In this document: piece by piece, positions 24,246-31,610 of the stretch
Numbering within the stretch: the first letter of the stretch is position 1
How the letters are laid out: each line of letters begins with the position of its first letter
Origin: a virus
DNA length: 49,530 bases
IMG/VR virus record: IMGVR_UViG_3300007514_000023
Coordinates: 1-49,530 of that record
Strand: one strand, 5' to 3'
The notes under the pieces: generated by a model
The model's database searches: none
Told to the model about the DNA's origin: nothing
The model's input: only the letters and a program-made list of their open reading frames with translations
Made by a program: the position numbers and the translations under genes

Positions 24246-24488
24246 TTACTTTTTTTCAGATTTAATTCCCATATCTTTTAACTGGGCTTCAATTCCTGCT
24301 CTATCTTCTAATGCAAGTTGTAATTTTGCTTCTAATTGTACAACTATACCATTAAATTCATTTACCTTTGTTTGTAAATTCCTAATAATTGTTTGTGCAT
24401 ATCTAACTTGACCTTGTAGTTCAATAACCTTTTCAGGGTCAGTCATATCTTCAAACTTTTTCTGTGGTACTGCTGCTGTTTCATTCAT
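24246..24488 (-). CDS. Small coiled-coil hypothetical protein (80 aa)
   Basis: An 80-residue protein, nearly all predicted coiled coil with heptad-spaced I/L/V (about residues 20-72: 'VIELQGQVRYAQTIIRNLQTKVNEF...LEAKLQLAL'). No catalytic motif. It lies 12 bases before gp13 and after the small membrane protein gene. It could be a small structural or assembly protein; function unknown. Confidence 0.65.
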   Translation of the reverse strand: MNETAAVPQKKFEDMTDPEKVIELQGQVRYAQTIIRNLQTKVNEFNGIVVQLEAKLQLALEDRAGIEAQLKDMGIKSEKK

Positions 24489-24515
24489 TTCACATTACTC
24501 CTTAATATAAAATTA

Positions 24516-24809
24516 TTATTTAGTTCTTTTGTTTTTTCTTCTAACTTCATCTGCTCTTGAGATTCTTTCTTCGTCTGCATCCAAACCATAGCGAGTTCTT
24601 ATCATAGTATCTAATTTTAAAATGTCTGTTTGCAATACACGAATTCTATCTATAAGTTGTATAAGTATATCCGTTTGATAACTTATTTTTCCTGTCATAG
24701 ATTCTTGTAACCACTTAACAACTTTCCAGAAACCCCACCCTACCAATAATAAACCAACAATCGGCATACCTAACTTTTCAATTAGGTCTGCGGTTTGGTC
24801 GAATTCCAT
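24516..24809 (-). CDS. Small membrane protein with one TM segment (possibly holin-like)
   Basis: A 97-residue protein with one hydrophobic stretch at about 13-30 ('LGMPIVGLLLVGWGFWKVV'), then an amphipathic helix or coiled coil and a strongly basic end (DEVRRKNKRTK). This layout resembles small phage holin-like proteins (BhlA/UviB type), but no lysis gene is adjacent, so the role is uncertain. Its late promoter lies 18 bases upstream, right after a terminator, making it the first gene of the neck/tail/head transcription unit. Confidence 0.65.
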   Translation of the reverse strand: MEFDQTADLIEKLGMPIVGLLLVGWGFWKVVKWLQESMTGKISYQTDILIQLIDRIRVLQTDILKLDTMIRTRYGLDADEERISRADEVRRKNKRTK

Positions 24810-24827
24810 TCTTCACCTACCTAGTTA

Positions 24828-24835
24828 TATTTATA
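24828..24835 (-). promoter_or_regulatory. Late promoter TATAAATA for the neck/head unit
   Basis: An exact consensus on the minus strand, 18 bases before the ATG of the small membrane protein and just after the terminator at 24840-24877. Together they separate the fibre locus from the neck/head genes. Confidence 0.8.
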
Positions 24836-24839
24836 CTGG

Positions 24840-24877
24840 AAAAAAAAAGGGGATAAGGAATAACCCTTATCCCCTTT
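24840..24877 (-). terminator. Strong intrinsic terminator after the fibre locus
   Basis: On the minus strand a perfect 13-bp stem (AAAGGGGATAAGG/CCTTATCCCCTTT) with a 6-base loop runs into an uninterrupted T tract. It ends transcription of the last fibre gene. Confidence 0.93.
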
Positions 24878-24914
24878 CAGTCAAACTCTGTACTCCGTTA
24901 GATTAAAACTAATC

Positions 24915-26141
24915 TTACCAAGTACCACCATCTAAGCTATTAGACCATACAGGACTTCCAGATACGATACGCATCATTTGTCCTTCAGAGCCAGGAGATA
25001 GAACTGTCATGTTACCAGCGCCGGCACCCAAGAGGATTCCGTCTGTAGCAACAGTTGAAAGTCCAGTACCACCAACTCCAACGTCAAGATTACTTTCGTA
25101 TGACCATGTTCCACCAGTTACAACTGCAACACCAGTAGCAGATGAAGAATCTCCACCTGTACCACCGTATAGAGGAGCAACTGCTGTACCGTTCCAAACA
25201 CCAGTTCCGATTGTACCAACACCAGTAATGTTCGGTTGTGAAGCGGTTGTTAACGTACCAGCGATGTTACCGAAAGCAACATTACCAGCAGAACCACTAA
25301 ATACTTCAGCATTATTTGTCGCATCAGCGATAAATGTAAATGCATCAGCACTATTATCCCAACCAAAATAACCTGTCTTGGCAGAACCATCATAGTAATT
25401 GAATTCAATACCACGATCTTTTCCGTCATCAGAACCACCCGCTTCACCCATTACAAAAATAGGATCAGCAACGCTTACCGTTGTGGAATCAACTGTAGTT
25501 GTAGCACCGTTAACAACCAAGTTACCAGCGATTGTTACGTTTGAACTCAATGCAATCGTTGTAGCAGCAGACTCACCACCACTACCTGTAACGTCTATGT
25601 TATCACCACCAGTAATGGTAGCAACATACGCACCAGTTGTCTGAGAACCAAGAGCAACAGCGTTAGCAGCAACATCACTAACAACCGTAGCACCATCTGC
25701 ACCAATAGATACATGACCAGACATTGCTTTGTTTTCCCAGTTATTACCAGTAGCGGAATTGAAAAGCAACATATCTCCATCAGCAGCACCAGAAATAGAA
25801 ACATCTCCAATGTCATTCAGGAAGTCAATCTGTGCATTAGCAACTGCTAAATCAACATATGCAGTTGTAGCAAGTTTCGTAGAGTTATCAGACTGACTCT
25901 GCGTTGTAGCAGTAGGACTACCAGTAAGAGCAGAATTGTCCAACAATTCTAATCCCCAACCTGGGCCACCGATTTTTCGGTTAACTGCTGTACCTGTGGT
26001 GAGATCACCAATGTACAAGAAACCAGCTGAACCACCATTACCAGCAACTGCATTGTTATCCGACCATGCAAGTTCACCAGCAAGTAATCCAGTTGGTGCG
26101 GAGGTATCACCTTTTCTTTTGATTTGTATATTATTAGCCAT
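24915..26141 (-). CDS. Tail-fibre-like virion protein (408 aa)
   Basis: A 408-residue, Gly/Ser/Thr/Ala-rich, beta-repeat protein. It begins 'MANNIQIKRKGDTSAPTGLLAGELAWSD', a common N-terminal head of marine phage fibre and appendage proteins, then 'DNSTKLATTAYVDLAVANAQ' and the 'VTIAGNLVVNGATTTVDSTTVSVADPIFVMGE' module seen in many phage fibres. It ends in 'DGGTW', a tail shared with the next gene upstream. No peptidase or intramolecular chaperone domain is visible. It is probably a fibre or adhesin; receptor unknown. Confidence 0.7.
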   Translation of the reverse strand: MANNIQIKRKGDTSAPTGLLAGELAWSDNNAVAGNGGSAGFLYIGDLTTGTAVNRKIGGPGWGLELLDNSALTGSPTATTQSQSDNSTKLATTAYVDLAVANAQIDFLNDIGDVSISGAADGDMLLFNSATGNNWENKAMSGHVSIGADGATVVSDVAANAVALGSQTTGAYVATITGGDNIDVTGSGGESAATTIALSSNVTIAGNLVVNGATTTVDSTTVSVADPIFVMGEAGGSDDGKDRGIEFNYYDGSAKTGYFGWDNSADAFTFIADATNNAEVFSGSAGNVAFGNIAGTLTTASQPNITGVGTIGTGVWNGTAVAPLYGGTGGDSSSATGVAVVTGGTWSYESNLDVGVGGTGLSTVATDGILLGAGAGNMTVLSPGSEGQMMRIVSGSPVWSNSLDGGTW

Positions 26142-26271
26142 TTTTTATTCCTTAAAAAAATGTTAATGATTTCAATTAATTCATTGTCAACATAATATTC
26201 TTATATAATGTAATTCATATCTTTAATATGTTCATTGATTTTTTAACTATCAAACAAAGTTTTAATTTCTT

Positions 26272-26538
26272 TTACCATGTACCACCATCATTATTGTTAA
26301 TTACTTCAGCGTCTACTGGTTTAAATTTACCAGTAAGTTGATCGTAAACCAGAACATCATTATCATTTAAACCTGTAGCATCAACATCACCTAATTGTGT
26401 CATCCACTCTTGAGGATCAACAGTCATTTGTACTGCCGTAGTAGTCGCAGGCGGAATTGCTGGTACTTGTAGTCCACCTTGAGTTGGACTTGAAAAAACT
26501 ACAGGGTTTGTTGACGTATTTGACATTACTTTAATCAT
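26272..26538 (-). CDS. Small virion-associated hypothetical protein ending in DGGTW
   Basis: An 88-residue protein with a Pro/Thr-rich N-terminal half and 'LGDVDATGLNDNDVLVYDQLTGKFKPV', a module found in phage fibre proteins ('...ND.L.YD..TG.W.'). It ends in 'NNNDGGTW', matching the end of the 408-residue protein. The ATG overlaps the upstream stop (ATGA), with AGAGG 7 bases before it. About 130 bases of AT-rich DNA follow it, without a clear signal apart from one isolated TTGACA. It probably belongs to the appendage set. Confidence 0.6.
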   Translation of the reverse strand: MIKVMSNTSTNPVVFSSPTQGGLQVPAIPPATTTAVQMTVDPQEWMTQLGDVDATGLNDNDVLVYDQLTGKFKPVDAEVINNNDGGTW

Positions 26539-27080
26539 CTTGTTACCTCTGGTCGCATTTCTATTGTACCTTCTATAATTCTTTCTTTCCTTCCTAAAAG
26601 ATTTGCACTAGAAATAGTAGCAGTATATGCATTTCCACTATCACCAGTTATTACTTCGTCTAGATGAAATGTTCCAAGTGATCTAGCATAAGTTACTACA
26701 CCGTTTTCATGTTTAAGTACCGTACCAGTTGCTCCAGATGTTCCACCTGTAATTATTTCATCAACTACAAATATACCTGATTGATTCGTAACCGTTAATG
26801 TAGGTGCATTAAACATTTCTATATCATAAATATATCTTCCGTCTTTTAAAGAAGTAGTTTGAGCTTCTGTTAATTTTACTTGCATACTTCCCGCTACAGC
26901 ATCTAGAATAGTAACATCAATCGTTGTCTTTGCTTCAGCAGATTTATAATGTCTCCTAATTTGTGATTCAAACCCACAACCTCTCAAACTACGTGCTACT
27001 CCATTAGCATCAGCAAGTACAAGTGATGCTATCCATTCTTCACCAGCGTTTAAATTTTGATTCCATATTGTTGATGCCAT
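26535..27080 (-). CDS. Virion structural protein, baseplate/appendage type (181 aa)
   Basis: A 181-residue protein. The N-terminal half ('GEEWIASLVLADANGVARSLRGCGFESQIRRHYKSAEA...GSMQVKLTEAQTTSLKDGRYIYDIEMF') has the pattern of small baseplate or appendage adaptor domains that anchor fibres. The C-terminal half carries two copies of a short module, 'FVVDEIITGGTSGATGTV' and 'FHLDEVITGDSGNAYTATI', also present in marine T4-like virion proteins. It is probably a connector between baseplate and fibres, by inference. Confidence 0.6.
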   Translation of the reverse strand: MASTIWNQNLNAGEEWIASLVLADANGVARSLRGCGFESQIRRHYKSAEAKTTIDVTILDAVAGSMQVKLTEAQTTSLKDGRYIYDIEMFNAPTLTVTNQSGIFVVDEIITGGTSGATGTVLKHENGVVTYARSLGTFHLDEVITGDSGNAYTATISSANLLGRKERIIEGTIEMRPEVTR

Positions 27081-27086
27081 AATTGT

Positions 27087-27770
27087 TTATCCTAATGCTA
27101 TTGACATTACTACTGCATGAGAAGTTGTTAGTTGTTGACCCGCTGTAGATGTTTCACTAACTGTTCCATCTATACTGAGTAAAGTATGTGAATGACCCTC
27201 AGTTTCGGATGTTTGTACAACTGTTCCATCAACCGCAAGTGCAGTATGTGTGTGTTCACCACTACTACCTAAACCTTCTGTAGTAAGCATTGAAGTACCA
27301 TCAGCAAAAAATACTCCTTTACCAGTTGAAAGATGTATACCATCAGATTTAATTGTAGCTACATTTTCAACAGTACCAGAATTTATAACGTGAATTTCTA
27401 ACTCACCTACTTCAGTCGTATTCGTTGCATCATTTATTTTACTAACAAGTTTTGCAAATACTTTTTTATCACTATTATCGTTCTCACCAGAGAAATCAAT
27501 TTTGCCCAATTCATCCGAAGCGAATGGAGAAAAAGAATTTCTAAATAAATCTAAACCAGGCCCGGCAGAGGAACCAGCATCCGTAGATGTTAGTTCTAAC
27601 TCTGCCTGTCCTGTCGTTTTATCTGAAACTGTTACAATATTTCCACTTGCATTTTTAGTATAGAAGATTCCATCAGCAATATTAATACAAATCTCACCAA
27701 CCTCTAAATCACCAGAGGCGGGTACAGACCCTGCTGTTTCACTTCTTTTCAGTTTTATTATATTCGCCAT
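27087..27770 (-). CDS. Tail-fibre-like protein with HxH motifs (227 aa)
   Basis: A 227-residue fibre-like protein. The head 'MANIIKLKRSETAGSVPASGDLEVGEICINIADGIFYTKN' is the common appendage start, followed by 'GKGVFFADGTSMLTTEGL'. Near the C-terminus are two His-x-His motifs, 'GEHTHTALAVDGTVVQTSE' and 'EGHSHTLLSIDGTVSETS', a tandem repeat of about 19 residues. In T4 gp37 His-x-His motifs bind iron along the fibre axis, and the same may occur here in a trimer. The C-terminus 'VVMSIALG' resembles that of the 589-residue fibre protein. Confidence 0.65.
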   Translation of the reverse strand: MANIIKLKRSETAGSVPASGDLEVGEICINIADGIFYTKNASGNIVTVSDKTTGQAELELTSTDAGSSAGPGLDLFRNSFSPFASDELGKIDFSGENDNSDKKVFAKLVSKINDATNTTEVGELEIHVINSGTVENVATIKSDGIHLSTGKGVFFADGTSMLTTEGLGSSGEHTHTALAVDGTVVQTSETEGHSHTLLSIDGTVSETSTAGQQLTTSHAVVMSIALG

Positions 27771-27831
27771 AATATGTCAATAAAATATTAGTTACTAAAA
27801 TCAACTATATATTATACAGTTCCTTTTTTTG

Positions 27832-28194
27832 TTAAGCCCATTTAGGCATATGTGTTCTCGCATAATGTTTTTCATCCGTTACGTTATATTCTTTCATAAA
27901 CCATTCTTTTGATTTATAAAATTCCTCACTACATCTCATGGCAATAAAGAAACCATGATAATATTTATTATGCGTTAAAATCTGCCCAGTATTTAAAATA
28001 CGAGCAGGAGTACGAACTAACTTACCAAATGGATTTATATTATAATCAGGAGTTGCTAATTGCCATATCATCTCTCCTGTATCAATATGTGCCATTGTTA
28101 AAAAAGGCATACCTTCCATCATAGCTTTTTCACCTTGCGTACTCATAAGTAAAACATCTTTCATTTTGTACACATCTTTATAATAGTCTTTCAT
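27832..28194 (-). CDS. Hypothetical protein (120 aa)
   Basis: A 120-residue soluble protein with no repeat or signal peptide. Aromatic- and His-rich segments stand out ('NKYYHGFFIAMRCSEEFYKSKEWFMKEYNV'). AAGGAG lies 6 bases before the ATG. It sits between two fibre genes and differs from them in composition, so it might be a fibre assembly chaperone or accessory protein. No family recognised. Confidence 0.55.
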   Translation of the reverse strand: MKDYYKDVYKMKDVLLMSTQGEKAMMEGMPFLTMAHIDTGEMIWQLATPDYNINPFGKLVRTPARILNTGQILTHNKYYHGFFIAMRCSEEFYKSKEWFMKEYNVTDEKHYARTHMPKWA

Positions 28195-28215
28195 TGTATT
28201 CTCCTTTAGGTGAAA

Positions 28216-29985
28216 TTAACCAAGAGCGATTGCCATTGGGATTGCCTTAGATGTTGCAGTTGGATCAGCTTCCGCACTTACAAACGTAGCCCATTGTCCA
28301 TCACCACGCAAGTAAGTTGTCGCATCAGCAGTTCCACCAGCACTAATCTTAGGAATACTAACTGCACCATCTTGAATTTCAGATACCGTAACTGCATTAG
28401 CAGCAATATCTTCAGCAAGAATAATGTCAACTCCCAAATGAGCAGATGTAATTTGGTTATCAGCAATATGAGCAGCAAGAATTGAATCGTCAGCATAATG
28501 TTCTGATCCAATACTATCGTCAGCAATCTTAGTTCCATCAACAGCGTCAGCACCAATTTTATTAATTGTTACCGCACCATTAATGATCTTAGATTCGAGA
28601 ACTGAATCCGCCATAAGTTTATCTGCACCAATAGTATTATCTGCAACCGTTCCCAATTCAGAAAGTTGAAGTGTAGACATATCTGTATTAACTTCAACAG
28701 ATAAATTCTGCAAATCATTATTGGAAATACGTTGAGAATAAATACGGAAACCTTTGATCCATCCACTACCAGAAGTAGCATAACCTGTACCATGAAAGAA
28801 TTTAATACTATAATTAGAAGCATTAGATTTCAAAGGTACATCAACGGATGTATCAGGTAAGTTAGCAGAAAGAACACCATTGTTTGCATAATGGAGATCG
28901 TTAGTTTTCATAGCAACAATACTTCGATATTGTGTTCCAGCAACTGTTGCGAAACCAGTATCAAAAGGATTAGTTGCCATTTGACTTACACTATTTGTTA
29001 AAACTTTCATCTTACCATCATTCAGTATAGTTACATAGTTAGCATTAGTATCATCAGCATAATGGATAACAGGTGTCTGTGTTCCATCTGCTTTTCTAAC
29101 TACATAATCCACATACAAAGAAAGTCCAGAGTTCCAGTTCCACTTCGCATCTGTGTCTGTAACAGAAGCAGAATCAGCAGCTCTGTTTGCAGAAGCAGTA
29201 GTAGTTGGAATATAGGAAGTCATCATTTCTGTATTTTCTACTTGTGCTCCCCACAAATACATTTTGTCATTCAATGTATGAGCAGTTTCTGTATTTACTG
29301 CGTTATCATTACGAGCACCAAAATAGATTTGACCTTCACTTGTAGAACCTGTGAATGTTACTGCACACCTATACCATCCACCAGAATATTCTTGGATTTC
29401 AGTAGAATCAACTGTACCCTCTGAATTTCCTACTGTACCATTGGTAAGATTAAATGCCTGTGCGAAAGTAAAACCACCACCCATCATAGAATTATCTTGA
29501 TCCTCATTAGAGATTTCTAGATAATCATAACCTTGAGAAGCGGGTTTCTTTGCCCAAACAGATACAGTATATTTTTGACCATCTGTAAAAGTCATACCAG
29601 TTTGTCGAGTTGCAACTATACCACTAGCAGTAGAACCAGCATACAATGTATCAGATGTAAACGTGCCTGCTGGATCCATCCAATCTGTTTGATTAGCACT
29701 AACCGCACCAATGTTAGTTTTTGATCCTGCTGTTTGTGCCCAAGTTGTTGAGAAATCAGCAGATTGCAAACACATATTTGTTGAAGCTTGTTCAATCAAA
29801 TATCCTTTGTGAACACCAATCATTGTGGGTTCAGGATAATGATCGAAACGAATTGTTCCAGCAGCGACGCTTTCAATATGACCAATATTATTAACTCTAG
29901 TGGCCGTGCTGTTCCGAGTGAAAGTCATAGAGTTGGCTTTATGCTCGGAAGAATTTATTGATAATGAAGCATTTAATTGAGCCAT
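28216..29985 (-). CDS. Tail fibre/adhesin with carbohydrate-binding-like domain (589 aa)
   Basis: A 589-residue protein. The N-terminal 'STATRVNNIGHIESVAAGTIRFDHYPE' and 'KGYLIEQASTNMCLQSADFST.W' and the following beta-sandwich ('QKYTVSVWAKKP...GGWYRCAVTFTGS...MYLWGAQVENTEMMTSYIPT') have the pattern of phage virion proteins with a carbohydrate-binding or LamG-like jelly roll. The C-terminal third has repeats of 'I.DDSIGSEHYADDSILAAHIADNQI', a common fibre shaft, and 'TYLRGDGQWATF'. It ends 'AIPMAIALG'. This is the best candidate for a glycan-binding adhesin in the locus. Confidence 0.7.
   Translation of the reverse strand: MAQLNASLSINSSEHKANSMTFTRNSTATRVNNIGHIESVAAGTIRFDHYPEPTMIGVHKGYLIEQASTNMCLQSADFSTTWAQTAGSKTNIGAVSANQTDWMDPAGTFTSDTLYAGSTASGIVATRQTGMTFTDGQKYTVSVWAKKPASQGYDYLEISNEDQDNSMMGGGFTFAQAFNLTNGTVGNSEGTVDSTEIQEYSGGWYRCAVTFTGSTSEGQIYFGARNDNAVNTETAHTLNDKMYLWGAQVENTEMMTSYIPTTTASANRAADSASVTDTDAKWNWNSGLSLYVDYVVRKADGTQTPVIHYADDTNANYVTILNDGKMKVLTNSVSQMATNPFDTGFATVAGTQYRSIVAMKTNDLHYANNGVLSANLPDTSVDVPLKSNASNYSIKFFHGTGYATSGSGWIKGFRIYSQRISNNDLQNLSVEVNTDMSTLQLSELGTVADNTIGADKLMADSVLESKIINGAVTINKIGADAVDGTKIADDSIGSEHYADDSILAAHIADNQITSAHLGVDIILAEDIAANAVTVSEIQDGAVSIPKISAGGTADATTYLRGDGQWATFVSAEADPTATSKAIPMAIALG
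28297..28319. repeat. 23-bp exact repeat, copy 1 (YLRGDG module)
   Basis: The stretch encoding 'TYLRGDG' is identical at the DNA level over 23 bases to 35227-35249 in another fibre gene 7 kb away, while the flanks differ. It suggests recombination between fibre genes or strong constraint. Confidence 0.8.
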
Positions 29986-30030
29986 TTGTTTACCCCTAAG
30001 TTAAAATTATTTTTAAATTATGTTAAATGT

Positions 30031-30288
30031 TTATACGTCTGCTTCGCCTAAATCGAAACATAAGAATTCAATTCTGTCAGCAGTATCTGCGCCAGAAGCG
30101 AGAACAACTGTTGTTCCGTTAGTTGCCGTATAATCTGTACCACTAATCAATTTAACACCATTTAGAAAAACCATAAGACGATCAGGGATATATACTACAT
30201 TCCAAGTGGTTTGTCCAGCAGTAGGTGTTTCAACACCAGACCTAACTGTAAAGGGATGATTCCCTATAAATTCGTGATGTGATGACAT
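30031..30288 (-). CDS. Small virion protein consisting of one 'FLNGVKL' module (85 aa)
   Basis: An 85-residue protein that is essentially one module, 'TPTAGQTTWNVVYIPDRLMVFLNGVKLISGTDYTATNGTTVVLASGADTADRIEF'. The same module ends the 294- and 291-residue fibre proteins of this locus, so it is a free-standing copy. It occurs widely in marine phage appendage proteins and is thought to be structural. A variant late box (TATAAACA, 30312-30319) lies upstream. Confidence 0.65.
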   Translation of the reverse strand: MSSHHEFIGNHPFTVRSGVETPTAGQTTWNVVYIPDRLMVFLNGVKLISGTDYTATNGTTVVLASGADTADRIEFLCFDLGEADV

Positions 30289-30343
30289 ATTATTTATCCT
30301 TTATTAAAAGTTGTTTATAAGTGAGTTAAAAGATTATTATATA

Positions 30344-30670
30344 TTAATTAACATCTTCTAAAACTGAACAAACAACGTCTACCGCTACATCACTTGTTAC
30401 TGAAATATAATCATCACCATCTAAAACTATTTTCTGTCCTGAAACTACTTTCATAGCAGAACCTGTCAAAACATTTGCGCCCTTCGTAAGATAACAATTT
30501 GTACCAGCAGAATTATCATAAACTCTTACATCAACTGCGGCAGTAGAAGCACCAACATTAGCTACGTCAACTTCAAGAAGAATAGATGCTTTCCCTGTAG
30601 GTGAAGTATAAATTGTAGTTTGACCAGTAATACCAGCTGATTGAGCATTTTTAAAAGTATTTGTTGCCAT
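30344..30670 (-). CDS. Small virion-associated hypothetical protein (108 aa)
   Basis: A 108-residue beta-rich protein ('TTIYTSPTGKASILLEVDVANVGASTAAVDVRVYDNSAG...QKIVLDGDDYISVTSDVAVDVVCSVLE'), a small jelly-roll-like appendage protein pattern found in marine phages near fibre genes. No enzyme motif. It lies between two proteins that share the FLNGVKL module, so it is probably part of the same appendage. Confidence 0.6.
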   Translation of the reverse strand: MATNTFKNAQSAGITGQTTIYTSPTGKASILLEVDVANVGASTAAVDVRVYDNSAGTNCYLTKGANVLTGSAMKVVSGQKIVLDGDDYISVTSDVAVDVVCSVLEDVN

Positions 30671-30725
30671 TTGTTTTTTTCCTTATCTTAATAAGTTATT
30701 AAGTAAATATAATCCTTCTCAGTTA

Positions 30726-31610
30726 TTAGATACCATGTAATTGAAAATCAATAGTTGTGTTCGCTGTCGAAACAGCATTGGTTAAACTTACACTTGTTCC
30801 ATTATTAGCTGTAAAATCTTGTCCATTAATTAATTTAATACCATTCATATATACAAAAATATTATCAACAATATAATTAATATTAAATGTCTGTTCTCCT
30901 ACATTCGGAGTAATAGAACTTAAAGTAACTGATGGTTTAAAGGATAATGTTCCAGCACCATCAGTTGTCATAATATGATTCTGTGTACCATCAACAATAT
31001 CAAGTTCGGGAATACCAATTTTATTAGATTCTATTTCTAATGATTCACAAGGCCCTGATAAATCTTGTCCACCAGCAATATTTATAAAAATTAAATTTCC
31101 AGCACCATCTGTGCCTGGAAATTGTTGTATACCATTTGTATACTGAGTTGTCTTATCTAATTCAGGTGTGCCTATAGTATTAGGATCAATGTCTGCATTA
31201 TCAATCGTACCTGAAAGATCACTGCCCCAGTTTGCAGAAATCATTGCTGTTGATATTTTTAAATCAGTAAATTCTGTTGTAGCAATTTTAGTTGAACTAT
31301 CACCTTGACCAGTAGTTACACCAGTTACACTTGTGGTTAATGCTACATCCATATAACCATTAATATTAATATTACCTACACCCATAATATCATGGTTGTT
31401 TACATCTAAGTCATCACCAAGTTGTGGCGACTTGTCATCATGGATTGTACTAAGGAATCCGTCAAAATCTGCTTTCTTCTCATTAATAGATTCAACCAAA
31501 GAAGATTTAATCGTAGTGTTTAAATTATCTAATTCCCCATGATCTATGGGTATTAGATTAGTCTTTTCAATCCAAAGTTTTAAATTATCTTTTTTAGTTA
31601 CTGTTATCAT
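30726..31610 (-). CDS. Tail-fibre-like virion protein (294 aa)
   Basis: A 294-residue fibre protein. The head 'LKLWIEKTNLIPIDHGELDNLNTTIKSSLVESINEKKADFDGFLSTIHDDKSPQLGDDLDVNNHDIMG' resembles T4-like appendage N-termini. It continues with 'DSSTKIATTEFTDLKI', two TDGAG modules ('TDGAGNLIF' and 'MTTDGAGTLSF') and the C-terminal FLNGVKL-type module ('NIFVYMNGIKLINGQDFTANNGTSV'). Its ATG lies within the last 17 bases of the radical SAM gene, so both are made from one mRNA. A TATAAATA at 31079-31086 inside it may be chance. Confidence 0.7.
   Translation of the reverse strand: MITVTKKDNLKLWIEKTNLIPIDHGELDNLNTTIKSSLVESINEKKADFDGFLSTIHDDKSPQLGDDLDVNNHDIMGVGNININGYMDVALTTSVTGVTTGQGDSSTKIATTEFTDLKISTAMISANWGSDLSGTIDNADIDPNTIGTPELDKTTQYTNGIQQFPGTDGAGNLIFINIAGGQDLSGPCESLEIESNKIGIPELDIVDGTQNHIMTTDGAGTLSFKPSVTLSSITPNVGEQTFNINYIVDNIFVYMNGIKLINGQDFTANNGTSVSLTNAVSTANTTIDFQLHGI

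Noticed and set aside
26142-26271. TTGACA in the gap before the 408-residue fibre gene as a sigma70 promoter
   Set aside because: No acceptable -10 box at 16-18 bases; the 130-base gap otherwise shows nothing.
31079-31086. TATAAATA inside the 294-residue fibre gene as a promoter
   Set aside because: It lies about 400 bases from the next gene start, within coding DNA reading F-I-N-I; chance is likely in this AT-rich genome.
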